From the NCBI GenBank assembly GCA_013141435.1, contig JABFQZ010000021.1, positions 1 to 54,409 of the forward strand: 54,409 nt of DNA. Reading direction: 5' to 3'. A program made the position numbers and the translations under genes. How positions within the stretch are numbered: the first letter of the stretch is position 1; each line of letters begins with the position of its first letter. The notes under the pieces are model-generated. The model saw only the letters and a program-made list of their open reading frames with translations. It ran no database searches and was not told where the DNA came from. This DNA comes from Ferruginibacter sp. Lineage in GTDB: Bacteria > Bacteroidota > Bacteroidia > Chitinophagales > Chitinophagaceae. Shown here piece by piece: positions 42,157 through 51,886 of this stretch.

Positions 42157-43473
42157 GTGGAAAAATTATCATCTTTAACACCCGAGCAAATTACACAAGA
42201 TCTTTTACCAAAAAAATTTGGCAAATGGGGTAAAATATGGACAGCTATTTTAATTGCAATTTGCCTAATAGGAGCTTATGCATATTACAGGCAAATAAGA
42301 TATGGTTTGGTAGTAACTAATATGAGAGACTATGTATCTTGGGGGATTTACATTTCTAACTTTGTATTTTTTGTGGCTATTAGTTTAGTTGGGTCTTTAA
42401 TTACAGCAATTTTTAGATTAGCCAATATTGAATGGGCTACACCACTTACTCGTATTGCCGAAATTATAGCAGTATCAGCAATTGTATTTGCCTCATTAAT
42501 AATAATTGTAGATATGGGTAGACCCGAAAGATTTATGTATTTATTTTTATATGGTCGCATACAATCGCCAATAATGTGGGATGTAATAGTTATAATGACA
42601 TATTTCTGTATTAGTCTGCTATTATTATATATGCCACTCTTGCCCGATTTAAAAATATTGCTAAAATTTAAAGAAAAATCTGGCAATGCCCTTCACAAAT
42701 TATATCGTTTTCAAGGTTCATTTTGGCAAGGCACAAAAGCACAATTTAAAATTAGCGAAAAAGCAATTACAATATTATGTGTAGCCATTATACCAGTAGC
42801 TTTTAGCATTCACACAGTTACTTCTTGGCTTTTTGCCACTACATACCGCCCAGGTTGGGATAGTACAAATTTTGGAGCATACTTTATTTCGGGCGCATTT
42901 TTGGTAGGCGCAGGTGGCGTTGTAGTTGCCATGTATATATTCAGAAAATTTTATCATTTAGAAAAATATATAACTGAATTACATTTTGATAAAATGGGGA
43001 AACTTTTAGTAATGCTATCCTTACTTTATTTGTATTTTAATATAAATGAGTTTATGACTCCTGCATTTAAAATGAAAAAATCGGAGGCTGGTCATTTGAA
43101 TGAGTTATTTAGTGGTACTTATGCTCCCATGTTTTGGTTTGCAATTATAGGAGGACTTATTGTACCAATCATAGGGCTTTTATTTAAAAAAGGACGAAAA
43201 CCTTTGCCAATGTTTGTAATTGCAATTTTGGTAGTTGTGTGCGCATGGTTTAAACGATATTTAATAGTAACTCCTACGCTTTTGCATCCATTTATGCCAA
43301 TGCAGGAAGTTCCAGCAAGCTACCACCATTATTTCCCAAGCTGGGAGGAGTGGGCAATAGCTATGGGGTCGTTAGCTGGAGCGTTATTAATTATTACATT
43401 TTTTGCAAGAATTTATCCTATTATTCCAATTCAAGAAACATTAACTGAAAAAAATGAAGCAGAAAAATTATAA
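42157..43473 (+). CDS. nrfD: NrfD/PsrC-family quinone-interacting membrane protein
   Basis: A 438-residue integral membrane protein with about nine or ten hydrophobic segments (IWTAILIAICLIGAYAYY; GIYISNFVFFVAISLVGSLI; LLVMLSLLYLYFNINEFM; AIAMGSLAGALLIITFFA). The family oxidises or reduces membrane quinones and passes electrons to a periplasmic Fe-S subunit, the gene just upstream. Features typical of the family are RDYVSWGIYISNF near 50 and VDMGRPERFMYLF near 125. The start is GTG at 42157. The stop overlaps the next gene by 20 bases, showing tight coupling. The symbol denotes family, not nitrite reduction. Confidence 0.88.
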   Translation: MEKLSSLTPEQITQDLLPKKFGKWGKIWTAILIAICLIGAYAYYRQIRYGLVVTNMRDYVSWGIYISNFVFFVAISLVGSLITAIFRLANIEWATPLTRIAEIIAVSAIVFASLIIIVDMGRPERFMYLFLYGRIQSPIMWDVIVIMTYFCISLLLLYMPLLPDLKILLKFKEKSGNALHKLYRFQGSFWQGTKAQFKISEKAITILCVAIIPVAFSIHTVTSWLFATTYRPGWDSTNFGAYFISGAFLVGAGGVVVAMYIFRKFYHLEKYITELHFDKMGKLLVMLSLLYLYFNINEFMTPAFKMKKSEAGHLNELFSGTYAPMFWFAIIGGLIVPIIGLLFKKGRKPLPMFVIAILVVVCAWFKRYLIVTPTLLHPFMPMQEVPASYHHYFPSWEEWAIAMGSLAGALLIITFFARIYPIIPIQETLTEKNEAEKL

Positions 43474-44386
43474 AGCAAATTTGTTTGCAACAATATTATT
43501 TTTTACAATACCCATTGTATCTTTTTGCCAGTCCGATTCTACAACTACCGAAAAAACGGAGGAAGAAAAGCCTACTCTTAGTTTAAACGTTAGCTACCAT
43601 GCCAATACAAATAATTCTATGTATTTATTAGTAGATACAAAAGCAAAAATTGATGGCAAGTTTACACCAATAAAAGCTATAAAAGTAAATTTGTATTTAG
43701 ACGAAAACACAGACTCTACTATTATTGGAAAATTTATAACCGACAAAAATGGTCAAGCAAAAGCAATATTACCAATATCGCTTCAGCATAAATGGAAAAG
43801 CAAAGCTACTCATACTTTTTTAGCTATATCGGAGGCTACAAAAAATTTTGAAGAAACCACTACCGAAACAATAATTACAAAATCTAAAATAGAAATTGAT
43901 ACTACCAACGATGGTGAAACTAAAACAGTTACTGCCAAAGTTCTTACATTTAATGGTACCAATTGGGTTGCAAAACCCGAAGTAGAATTAAAAATTGGTA
44001 TTGTGCGTGCTGGAGGAGGAATTTTATCAGTGGGCGAAGAAGAAACTTTTACGACCGACGAAACAGGTGTAGCTACTGCTACTTTTAATAAGGATAGCTT
44101 GCCTGGAGATGCAAAAGGATATCTAACTCTCATTGCCAAAATAGACCAACATGACGAAATTGGAAATATTACTCAAGAAAAAATTATACCTTGGGGCAAA
44201 CCTTCAAAAATAGATAATAGTTTTTTTGATAAAAGATCATTATGGTCTACAAGGTTTAGAACTCCAATTTGGTTATTGTTTATGGCTTACTCTATTATAA
44301 TTGGAGTTTGGGGTACAATTATTTATTTAATTATGCAAATTATTAAGATAAAGAAATTAGGAAAAATTAATACTAATACATTTTAA
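43454..44386 (+). CDS. Exported Big-like protein with C-terminal membrane anchor
   Basis: A 310-residue protein: signal peptide (MKQKNYKANLFATILFFTIPIVSFCQ), a beta-rich extracytoplasmic region (LSLNVSYHANTNNSMYLLV near residue 40; FTTDETGVATATFNKDSLPGDAKGYLTLIA near 195-225) reminiscent of Ig-like Big or transthyretin-type folds, and one membrane segment near the C-terminus (LLFMAYSIIIGVWGTIIYLIM) with a short basic tail. No metal or heme motif is visible. It overlaps nrfD by 20 bases and ends the operon. It may tether or shield the redox complex; I do not recognise a named family. Confidence 0.7.
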   Translation: MKQKNYKANLFATILFFTIPIVSFCQSDSTTTEKTEEEKPTLSLNVSYHANTNNSMYLLVDTKAKIDGKFTPIKAIKVNLYLDENTDSTIIGKFITDKNGQAKAILPISLQHKWKSKATHTFLAISEATKNFEETTTETIITKSKIEIDTTNDGETKTVTAKVLTFNGTNWVAKPEVELKIGIVRAGGGILSVGEEETFTTDETGVATATFNKDSLPGDAKGYLTLIAKIDQHDEIGNITQEKIIPWGKPSKIDNSFFDKRSLWSTRFRTPIWLLFMAYSIIIGVWGTIIYLIMQIIKIKKLGKINTNTF

Positions 44387-44411
44387 AAAAAATCAAAAGA
44401 AAAGAGTTTTT

Positions 44412-46895
44412 TTATTCTTCAAAATAAACCCTTTTTACCCTTTGCGAAATATTGGTAAGTATTTCGTAGGAGATTGTATTTGCCCAAGCTGCCACATTAG
44501 TTACAGTAGGTTCATCGCCAAATACAATAACCTCATCGCCTTCTTTTGCATTAATGCCAGTAATGTTTAGCATTGTCATATCCATACATACATTGCCTAT
44601 AACAGGTGCTGGATAGCCATTTACCAACATTTTGCCATTTCCATTACTTAAAATTCTGCTGTAGCCATCAGCATATCCTATGCGTACAGTTGCAGTTTTA
44701 ATATCTTCCATTGCTATTCCTTTTCGGCTATAGCCAATAGTTTCGCCTTTTTTCAAATACTTTATTTGTGCAATAGTTGTTTTTAAAATAGTAACATTTT
44801 GTAACCTATTTTGAATTATTGGCGAAGAATCAATACCATACAACCCAATACCAAGGCGTACCATATTCATTTGCAAATTTGGATGCCGATATATTGCCGA
44901 AGAGTTTGAAATATGCTTTATAAAAGTATAGCCAAGTTTATTTTCTATTGTGTTTGCAATTGTAATAAACAATTGAGCTTGTTGATTAGTAAAAGTATCA
45001 AAGTTAGCTGCATCACTTGCTGCCAAATGCGAAAACACCGAAATTAGTTTCAATACATTTGTGTTAGTTAATATATTACAGAGTACATTAATGTCATTTT
45101 CTACAAATCCAAGCCGATGCATACCTGTATCTATTTTTATATGTACTGGAAAGTTATTAATATTTTTTTCAGTTAAAAATTTTATAAATGAATGTAAAAT
45201 ATCGAAAGAATAAATTTCAGGTTCTAACGAAAATTTTAATACATTTTCAAAACTAGCGTATTCGGTATTAAGTACCATTATTGGCAACGTAATACCTGCG
45301 TTACGAAGCTCTACACCTTCATCTGCATAAGCAACTGAGAGGTAATCTATACCTGCATTTTGCAAAACATTTGCCACCTCGGCACTACCACTACCATAAC
45401 CAAAAGCCTTTACCATTGCCAAAGTTTTTACATTTGGCTCTAATAGATTTTTATATACTTTTAAATTGTGGCGTAAGGCATTTAGGTTTATTTCCAATCT
45501 AGTTTTATGTGTCTTTTTTTCTAATATTTTATTAATTTCTTCAAAACAAAAAATGCGAGCACCTTTTAGTAAAATAATTTCATTATTAAAATTAGAAGCA
45601 GATGTGGATTGTAAAAACTCATCTGTTGTTGGAAAAAAATCTTTTTCTTTAATAGCATTAAAGGAAGATGATTGTGAAGAAATTTCTTTACCAATACCAA
45701 TAATTCTATTTATGTTTTTTGAAAATAATACGCTTGCAATTTTACTATATAAACTTTTGCTCTCTATACCTGATTGTAAAATATCGCTTATTATTACAGT
45801 GTGCTTTTGTAGTTGATTTTGTTGCCCCAAAAAATCTAATGAAATTTCTAAGGATTGTAAATCGGTACTGTAGCCATCGTTTATAATGTAACAATTATTT
45901 ATGCCTTGCTTTAGCTCCATTCGCATTTCTATTGGTCGTAAATGATTCATTTTTTCTATTACAACATCTACACTATATTGAAGTAAAAGCAATACACAAC
46001 AACAAGATATTGCATTATTTATAGACGCTTCATCGCTAAATGGAATATTAAAAGAAAATGCAATTTGGTTATATACACAAAAAATTTCGGCGGCATTGTT
46101 TTTTGTTGCAATAGATTTTACAAAAAGGGTAGCATCTTGCTTTTTGCTCCAAGTAAATAATTTTAAACAGTTATTTTTTTCAGTAATAAAACAATATACT
46201 GCTTTGCTCAATTTTTCGTCATCGGCACAAAAAATTAATTGTTTGCTATTGGTAAATAAAAGTAATTTTTCTTCTATTTTTTCTTCAAGGTTACTAAACC
46301 CTTCGGCATGTGCGCTTCCAATAAATGTAATAATACCTATTTCTGGATCAATAATTTTTTGGAGGTTTTTCATTTCTCCTTTTGTAGAAATTCCCGATTC
46401 AAAAATACCTAATGTATGCCCTTTGCTCATACGCCACACACTAAGCGGAACACCTACTTGAGAGTTGTAACTTTTCGGACTTCGTATTATATTTTCATCA
46501 TTACCTAACAATTGATTGAGCCATTCTTTTACAATAGTTTTTCCATTGCTACCTGTTATACCAATTACTTTATATTGAAATTGGTGCCTATGATAATTTG
46601 CTAAATTTTGCAATGCTACTAAAACATCATTTACAATTAAAAAATTAGCATCATTATATTTATCAATTTCTCTAAAATTTTTTGCAACTACAAAATTAAA
46701 AACACCTTTTTTGTATAAAGAATCTATAAAATTATTTCCATTTCGGCCATCGCCAGGTAGAGCAAAAAAAACAGACGTTTCGGGAAACATTAGTTTCCTA
46801 CTATCTGTTAAAATATTTTCAATAGAAGCATCAATGCCACCTTGCAAAATGGTTGCACCTATAATTTTACTAATATTAGAAATATGGTAACTCAA
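44412..46895 (-). CDS. Bifunctional MurF--alanine racemase
   Basis: An 827-residue fusion. Residues 1 to about 440 are MurF, which adds D-Ala-D-Ala to UDP-MurNAc-tripeptide: P-loop ITGSNGKT at 113-120, SPKSYNSQVGVP near 139, and INDGYSTDLQS near 338. From about residue 455 to the end is a PLP-dependent alanine racemase: MVKAFGYGSGS with the PLP lysine near 490, HIKIDTGMHRLGF near 585, VRLGIGLYG near 680 and GNVCMDM near 760. The fusion couples D-Ala supply to its use and is well known in Bacteroidota. It supplies the murF missing from the dcw cluster. It follows the terC gene by 28 bases. Confidence 0.96.
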   Translation of the reverse strand: MSYHISNISKIIGATILQGGIDASIENILTDSRKLMFPETSVFFALPGDGRNGNNFIDSLYKKGVFNFVVAKNFREIDKYNDANFLIVNDVLVALQNLANYHRHQFQYKVIGITGSNGKTIVKEWLNQLLGNDENIIRSPKSYNSQVGVPLSVWRMSKGHTLGIFESGISTKGEMKNLQKIIDPEIGIITFIGSAHAEGFSNLEEKIEEKLLLFTNSKQLIFCADDEKLSKAVYCFITEKNNCLKLFTWSKKQDATLFVKSIATKNNAAEIFCVYNQIAFSFNIPFSDEASINNAISCCCVLLLLQYSVDVVIEKMNHLRPIEMRMELKQGINNCYIINDGYSTDLQSLEISLDFLGQQNQLQKHTVIISDILQSGIESKSLYSKIASVLFSKNINRIIGIGKEISSQSSSFNAIKEKDFFPTTDEFLQSTSASNFNNEIILLKGARIFCFEEINKILEKKTHKTRLEINLNALRHNLKVYKNLLEPNVKTLAMVKAFGYGSGSAEVANVLQNAGIDYLSVAYADEGVELRNAGITLPIMVLNTEYASFENVLKFSLEPEIYSFDILHSFIKFLTEKNINNFPVHIKIDTGMHRLGFVENDINVLCNILTNTNVLKLISVFSHLAASDAANFDTFTNQQAQLFITIANTIENKLGYTFIKHISNSSAIYRHPNLQMNMVRLGIGLYGIDSSPIIQNRLQNVTILKTTIAQIKYLKKGETIGYSRKGIAMEDIKTATVRIGYADGYSRILSNGNGKMLVNGYPAPVIGNVCMDMTMLNITGINAKEGDEVIVFGDEPTVTNVAAWANTISYEILTNISQRVKRVYFEE

Positions 46896-46923
46896 TTAGT
46901 TATTAGTTTACAAATTATTTATT

Positions 46924-47910
46924 TTACCCCAATTGGTCATCTGGCGTACCATCTTTTTTATTGTATTTAGAATATATTATTGAACCAGTAATACATATAA
47001 TAATAACCAAAAGCGATACCCATTCTGGCACATGAAGATGCTTAGGATTTACACCTGCATATTTTAAAAGTGGAAGCAACATTTTTACTCCAATAAAAAG
47101 TAAAACAATTGCTATACCCTCTTGCAAATAATCGAATTTACTTGCAGCACCACGTAATAAAAAGAATAAACTTCTTAACCCAAGTACAGCAAAAATATTA
47201 GAAGAATAAATGAGCATTTTTTTTGATGGATCGGGTATTACAGAAAATACAGCAGGTATAGAATCTATTGCAAATACAATATCTATTAACCCAAGCATTA
47301 CTACCACCATTGCAAGTGTTGTAAAAAATAATTTCCCATTTTTACGAACTGTAAAATTACCGTTTGCCTCATCATTGGTAGTAGGCATAAGTTTACTCAA
47401 AAACCTATATGCCCAATTGGTTTCGGGGTTAAAATCATCACCCTCATCGCTAGCAAACATTTTTATACCAGTAAATACCAGAAAAATACCAAATAAATAC
47501 ATTATCCAATCAAACTTTGCTACAAGCCCACTGCCTACTGCTATAAAAATAATTCTAAAAAATATAGCCATTAAAATGCCTAAAAGCAAAACCCTCGAAA
47601 AATGAATTTCTTTTACCTTAAAAAACGAAAATATTATTATAAAAACAAAAATATTATCTACCGAAAGAGACCATTCCAATAAATAAGCTGTTAAAAAAAG
47701 TAGGGCATCTTTTTTGCCATTACCATCTTCATTTTGCCACCAAATAAATGCACAAAATGCAAACGAAAGTGTTACCCAAAATACTGTTTGTATTATTGCT
47801 GTTTTTAAATCTATTTTTTTATTTTTTTTGCTTAACAATCCTAGGTCAAAAACAAGTGCTAGTAATACAACTGCTCCAAATACGGAATAAATAAGTTGAT
47901 GTTGATTCAT
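46924..47910 (-). CDS. TerC/Alx-family integral membrane protein
   Basis: A 328-residue protein with about nine membrane segments and the TerC family acidic membrane motifs (SVDNIFVFIIIFSF near residue 85; DIVFAIDSIPAVFSV near 210). The family is linked to metal-ion (manganese) efflux or metalation of exported proteins, and to tellurite resistance in some organisms. The gene sits 3 bases after gldG and before murF-alr, so it is in one operon with them; the link in function is not evident. Confidence 0.92.
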   Translation of the reverse strand: MNQHQLIYSVFGAVVLLALVFDLGLLSKKNKKIDLKTAIIQTVFWVTLSFAFCAFIWWQNEDGNGKKDALLFLTAYLLEWSLSVDNIFVFIIIFSFFKVKEIHFSRVLLLGILMAIFFRIIFIAVGSGLVAKFDWIMYLFGIFLVFTGIKMFASDEGDDFNPETNWAYRFLSKLMPTTNDEANGNFTVRKNGKLFFTTLAMVVVMLGLIDIVFAIDSIPAVFSVIPDPSKKMLIYSSNIFAVLGLRSLFFLLRGAASKFDYLQEGIAIVLLFIGVKMLLPLLKYAGVNPKHLHVPEWVSLLVIIICITGSIIYSKYNKKDGTPDDQLG

Positions 47911-47913
47911 ATT

Positions 47914-49611
47914 TTATATTGTATATTTTCTTTTACGCAACCATTGAAAAACTATGGCAAACAACAATACAATAGAAATTGGAAACACAATGGTAATAAC
48001 TTGCCATACTGTTTTTTGTTCTTCCACTTTATTATTATCCAACAGCCTTGGAGTGTAATCTTTTACCTTGGCGTCGCTTAGTCCATTTTTGTTTATAAGA
48101 TACTCTAAACAATTTTGCAAAAATATCTTATTTGCAAAAGGAAATTCTTTTTGAGTACCATAAGTGTATTGATTTGCTCCCATTGGTATAGGATTAGCTT
48201 TTACCATAGCATTTAAAACAATATCGCCATCACTTACTACAATTATTTTATTGTTTTGCACACATTGTGGCAAAAATGGTATACCAAAACTATCTAAATT
48301 AGCTTTCATACTAATCGAAAGCCTATTTGCAAACAAAGATTTGAATTTACCTTCTAACAAAACTGCTGTAGCCAAATTGTGCATTTTATATTTTGCATCT
48401 TCGGGTGCATTTACATTTTCTTTTCCACTAATTATTGCTGGAGAGCCTATTGTACGTGCATTTGAAGATGAGCTTAGTAAAATTGTTTTGTTAATCCCTT
48501 CAGCTTCTACCGTGTCCAATGTATTGGTAAACCTGCCTGCAACAAAACCAAGTCCTTTATTTATTGGGTGATTAGCTTTAGATTCCATTACAGGGAAATA
48601 GTTCCAAGGCAACATTTCAAATTGCCCATTTCCATTTACATCAAAAGGTAAATAATCGCATTGCAAATCCATCAATAAATTTGCATTAATACGAGCTCCA
48701 TAATTAAAAAGCATATCATTTATTTGCAAATCTCTATCAAAAGCAATTACTTCATTTTTTATTTGAAGACTATCCATTTCAGCATTTAACCTATCGGCAA
48801 ATAAAATTAATTTTCCGCCATTCATTACATATTGGTCTAGTTTTAATTTTTCTTCGTCGGTAAATTTAATTGTAGGCTTTACTATTACCATTACTTTAAA
48901 AGCATTAGGTATAAATTTTGGAGAGTCTAACGAAAAAGTAAATAATTTATAATCTTTATTTAATACATTTTCTATTAAATCGTATGTAGTATAATTTACT
49001 GGTTCTCCATTACCAATTGCATATCCAATAATTGGTTTTTCGGTTTGTGTAATTTTAGAAATAGCATTAGCAAATTGATATTCCAACAAAGCTTCGGCGC
49101 TAGCAAGTTCAGTAAAATTTATTATTGGCGATTTGCCTTTATATAATTCAATTATTTCAATTTTATCTTTATAATGTACCCAAGCAAAAGGGTATACAAA
49201 TTGTTGCTGTTGCCCTTCTTTTACTTGGCTAGTAAGGTTTATAGGATAAAAGCCCATAGCGGTTAAAGTATCTGCATACTTAACATCTGTTTCGGGCAAA
49301 ACATCTTCTGCATTAATAAAATTATATCTGATTTTATTCGTAGCTATTTCTTTAAACTCTTTAAGCATGTCGTTAGTAGATGCAGATAGCTGCCTAAAAC
49401 CCGAGGGATAATTTCCTTTTAAAAATACATCGATAGTAATTGGGTCATCAATTTTTTGCAAAAGCTTTTTTGTAGGGCTACTAAGCGTAAATCTTTTTTC
49501 GCTGGTTAAATCTAACCGAGTATGTATAATTGATGCAACCCAATTAATTAAAACCAAAAACAAAACAATTATTGGTAACCAAAATTTGCTATATACTAGT
49601 TTTTTTATCAT
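47914..49611 (-). CDS. gldG: Gliding-motility ABC transporter extracytoplasmic protein GldG
   Basis: A 565-residue protein with an N-terminal membrane segment (FWLPIIVLFLVLINWVASII) and a C-terminal one (VWQVITIVFPISIVLLFAIVFQWL), enclosing a long extracytoplasmic part (RFTLSSPTKKLLQKIDDPITIDVFLKG near residue 40), the GldG/ABC-2-associated architecture. With GldF it forms an ABC transporter linked to gliding in Flavobacterium johnsoniae, though homologues occur in non-gliding Bacteroidota. Its start overlaps the gldF stop in TAATG. No gldA ATPase gene is in this window. Confidence 0.9.
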   Translation of the reverse strand: MIKKLVYSKFWLPIIVLFLVLINWVASIIHTRLDLTSEKRFTLSSPTKKLLQKIDDPITIDVFLKGNYPSGFRQLSASTNDMLKEFKEIATNKIRYNFINAEDVLPETDVKYADTLTAMGFYPINLTSQVKEGQQQQFVYPFAWVHYKDKIEIIELYKGKSPIINFTELASAEALLEYQFANAISKITQTEKPIIGYAIGNGEPVNYTTYDLIENVLNKDYKLFTFSLDSPKFIPNAFKVMVIVKPTIKFTDEEKLKLDQYVMNGGKLILFADRLNAEMDSLQIKNEVIAFDRDLQINDMLFNYGARINANLLMDLQCDYLPFDVNGNGQFEMLPWNYFPVMESKANHPINKGLGFVAGRFTNTLDTVEAEGINKTILLSSSSNARTIGSPAIISGKENVNAPEDAKYKMHNLATAVLLEGKFKSLFANRLSISMKANLDSFGIPFLPQCVQNNKIIVVSDGDIVLNAMVKANPIPMGANQYTYGTQKEFPFANKIFLQNCLEYLINKNGLSDAKVKDYTPRLLDNNKVEEQKTVWQVITIVFPISIVLLFAIVFQWLRKRKYTI

Positions 49612-50333
49612 TACTTTTTTGAAATGTTTTTTACAGTTATCAATAATGATAAGAAAATAAGAGAGCAGAAATAAATTACATCTCTTGTATCAATTACACC
49701 TCTACTAATACTTTTATAATGAAAATCAATTCCAAGCATTTCTATATAATAATCAAACCCATTTGCAAAAAAAGGAATTTTACTTAAAGCATTAAAACCA
49801 AAATATACAACCAAACAAATAAAAGTACTAACCAAAAAAGCTACCACAGCATTATTTGTAAATGCACTACAACAAATACTTATAGCCGAAAATGTAGCTG
49901 CTAAAAAAAACAAGCCAATATAGCTACTTATAATACCACCAACATCAATATTGCCTTGTGTGCTCAAAGTTTTTATGCAAATAATATATATAAATGTAGG
50001 AGCAATTACAAATAAGAGTACAATAAGAATTGCTACATATTTTCCCCATACAATTTGCCAAGATGTAATTGGGTTTGTTTTTAATAATTCAAAAGTTCCA
50101 GTTTTAAACTCGTCGGCTAAGGAGTGCATTGTAATAGCTGGCACTAAAAAAAGTAATACCCATGGTGCAAGTTCAAAAAACTTATCTAGCGTAGCATAAT
50201 TATTATCTATGATACTGCTTTGTGGTAACATAAATAAATAAATGCCACAAACCAGCATAAAAAGCACTATGGCAATATAACCAGTAAGGTTACTAAAAAA
50301 CCTGTTTAATTCCTTTTTGCAAATACTGTACAT
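49611..50333 (-). CDS. gldF: Gliding-motility ABC transporter permease GldF
   Basis: A 240-residue ABC-2-type permease with six membrane segments (LTGYIAIVLFMLVCGIYLFML; VLLFLVPAITMHSLADEFKTGTFELLKTNPI near 75-105; YVAILIVLLFVIAPTFIYII). The motif SLADEFKTGTFELL is typical of ABC-2 permeases. It is the first gene of the gldF-gldG-terC-murF/alr operon and is divergent from the protease gene at 50530. Confidence 0.9.
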   Translation of the reverse strand: MYSICKKELNRFFSNLTGYIAIVLFMLVCGIYLFMLPQSSIIDNNYATLDKFFELAPWVLLFLVPAITMHSLADEFKTGTFELLKTNPITSWQIVWGKYVAILIVLLFVIAPTFIYIICIKTLSTQGNIDVGGIISSYIGLFFLAATFSAISICCSAFTNNAVVAFLVSTFICLVVYFGFNALSKIPFFANGFDYYIEMLGIDFHYKSISRGVIDTRDVIYFCSLIFLSLLITVKNISKK

Positions 50334-50529
50334 AATAATTAAAAATTAATGCAATTTACGCATAGCATTTATACAAGTCTCAAAAAAATTTGCTGGCATT
50401 ATTTTCGCAAGTTAATTATGGAAATATTATAAATCTAATGCAACAATGCTGCATTTATATTTTTTGTTGCAATTTAAAAAATGTATAATTTGTATTTTTA
50501 ACAAATTATTTTAAAATCAAAAAATTACA

Positions 50530-51507
50530 ATGAAAAAAATTATCGGTTTATTTTCTTGCAGTATTTTATTTGCTATTGGTTGTACAAAAACTTCAATTAA
50601 CGAAGACACAGTTGCAGCCGAAAACGCATTGCCAGCTACACATCGTTCATGTGCATCGCAAGATGTGCTAGAAGCACAATTAAAAGCCGACCCTACATTA
50701 GCTTCTAGAATGGAAGCAATAGAATCGTTTACGGCTCGTTTTCAGCAAAATCAAACTGCTGGCAGATTAATAGCAGGTGGCATAATTGAAATACCTGTTG
50801 TAGTAAATGTAGTGTATAAAACTGCTGCACAAAATATTTCTGCTGCACAAATAGCATCACAAATAGCAGTGCTAAATGCAGATTTTGCTGCTACAAATGC
50901 CGATGTGGCAAATGTGCCTACCATTTTTCAGGGTGTAAAAGCTGGTAATACTAACATAAGATTTGTATTAGATCAAGTAAGAAGAGTGCCAACATCTAAA
51001 ACTAGTTTTACAACAAACAATGGTATGAAAAAATCTTCTGGTGGTGGTATAGCTCCGCTATCTCCTTCTACAAAATTAAACATATGGACCTGTAATATGA
51101 GTGGTGGTATATTAGGATATGCACAGTTTCCTGGTGGTGCAGCAGCAACAGATGGTGTAGTAATATTGTATAGCGCCTTTGGTGTTACCACTGCTGGTGC
51201 ACCATATAACAAAGGTCGTACAGCAACACATGAGGTTGGTCATTGGCTAAACCTTCGCCACATTTGGGGAGATGCTACATGTGGCAATGACCAAGTTGGT
51301 GATACGCCATTGCATACTGGTGCAAATTATGGTTGCCCTGCTGCTGGTGTTAAAAGCACTTGTACTGGCACACCAGTAATGATGACAATGAATTATATGG
51401 ATTATACAAATGATCTTTGTATGTACATGTTTAGCGCAGGTCAAAAAACTCGTATGAATGCTACATTTGCTGTAGGTGGCCCACGCAACTCGTTTGCACA
51501 ACCATAA
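50530..51507 (+). CDS. M43 (pappalysin-like) zinc metalloprotease lipoprotein
   Basis: A 325-residue exported protease with a lipobox (FAIG-C18). The metzincin zinc site is H234-E235-V-G-H238-W-L-N-L-R-H244, with the Met-turn in MNYMDYTNDLCMYMFS near residue 290-305. Conserved cysteines flank the site (CGNDQVGDTP, YGCPAAG, CTGTP), as in pappalysin/ulilysin-type M43 enzymes. Residues 88-180 form the propeptide-side N-domain (IPVVVNVVYKTAAQNISAAQIASQI). It is anchored on the surface or periplasmically, without a T9SS tail. Transcribed alone, ending at the hairpin at 51525. Confidence 0.92.
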   Translation: MKKIIGLFSCSILFAIGCTKTSINEDTVAAENALPATHRSCASQDVLEAQLKADPTLASRMEAIESFTARFQQNQTAGRLIAGGIIEIPVVVNVVYKTAAQNISAAQIASQIAVLNADFAATNADVANVPTIFQGVKAGNTNIRFVLDQVRRVPTSKTSFTTNNGMKKSSGGGIAPLSPSTKLNIWTCNMSGGILGYAQFPGGAAATDGVVILYSAFGVTTAGAPYNKGRTATHEVGHWLNLRHIWGDATCGNDQVGDTPLHTGANYGCPAAGVKSTCTGTPVMMTMNYMDYTNDLCMYMFSAGQKTRMNATFAVGGPRNSFAQP

Positions 51508-51524
51508 TAATTATAAATACTTTT

Positions 51525-51559
51525 AAAAAAAGCGGAAAGTTTTACTTTCCGCTTTTTTT
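51525..51559. terminator. Bidirectional-looking terminator
   Basis: AAGCGGAAAGT and ACTTTCCGCTT form an 11-bp stem around TTT, followed by a long T run and preceded by a long A run. Confidence 0.92.
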
Positions 51560-51886
51560 GTAGAATATACTTAAGAAAATTTTTTTTATTTTTATTTAAT
51601 ACTAATATCATTGTGAAAATTAAATTGCCCAACTAAAATCGCTGTGTACGTAGTTATCACTGATTCGCTGTGTAAAATATAAAATCTCATTGTGGTATAA
51701 TAGCACCGTAAAATTTATAAATGGCTATGCCAATAAAGTAGCTGTTTAGTCTAATTTTACGATATAAAAATTGGACTATTACTTATACCTAATCGAAATA
51801 AAAAACTTTCTAATATAATAACCATTTAAAAAAAGTAGTTTTCTTATATTTGAAAAAATGATAATGAATAACTTATTGTATAATTC
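51560..51886 (+). other. Non-coding gap before the terminal kinase gene
   Basis: AT-rich, no gene seen. TCGCTGTGTA occurs twice (51639-51648 and 51665-51674, 26 bp apart). A perfect -7 element TATATTTG lies at 51845-51852, about 35 bases before the kinase ATG, without a clear -33 element. Confidence 0.5.
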
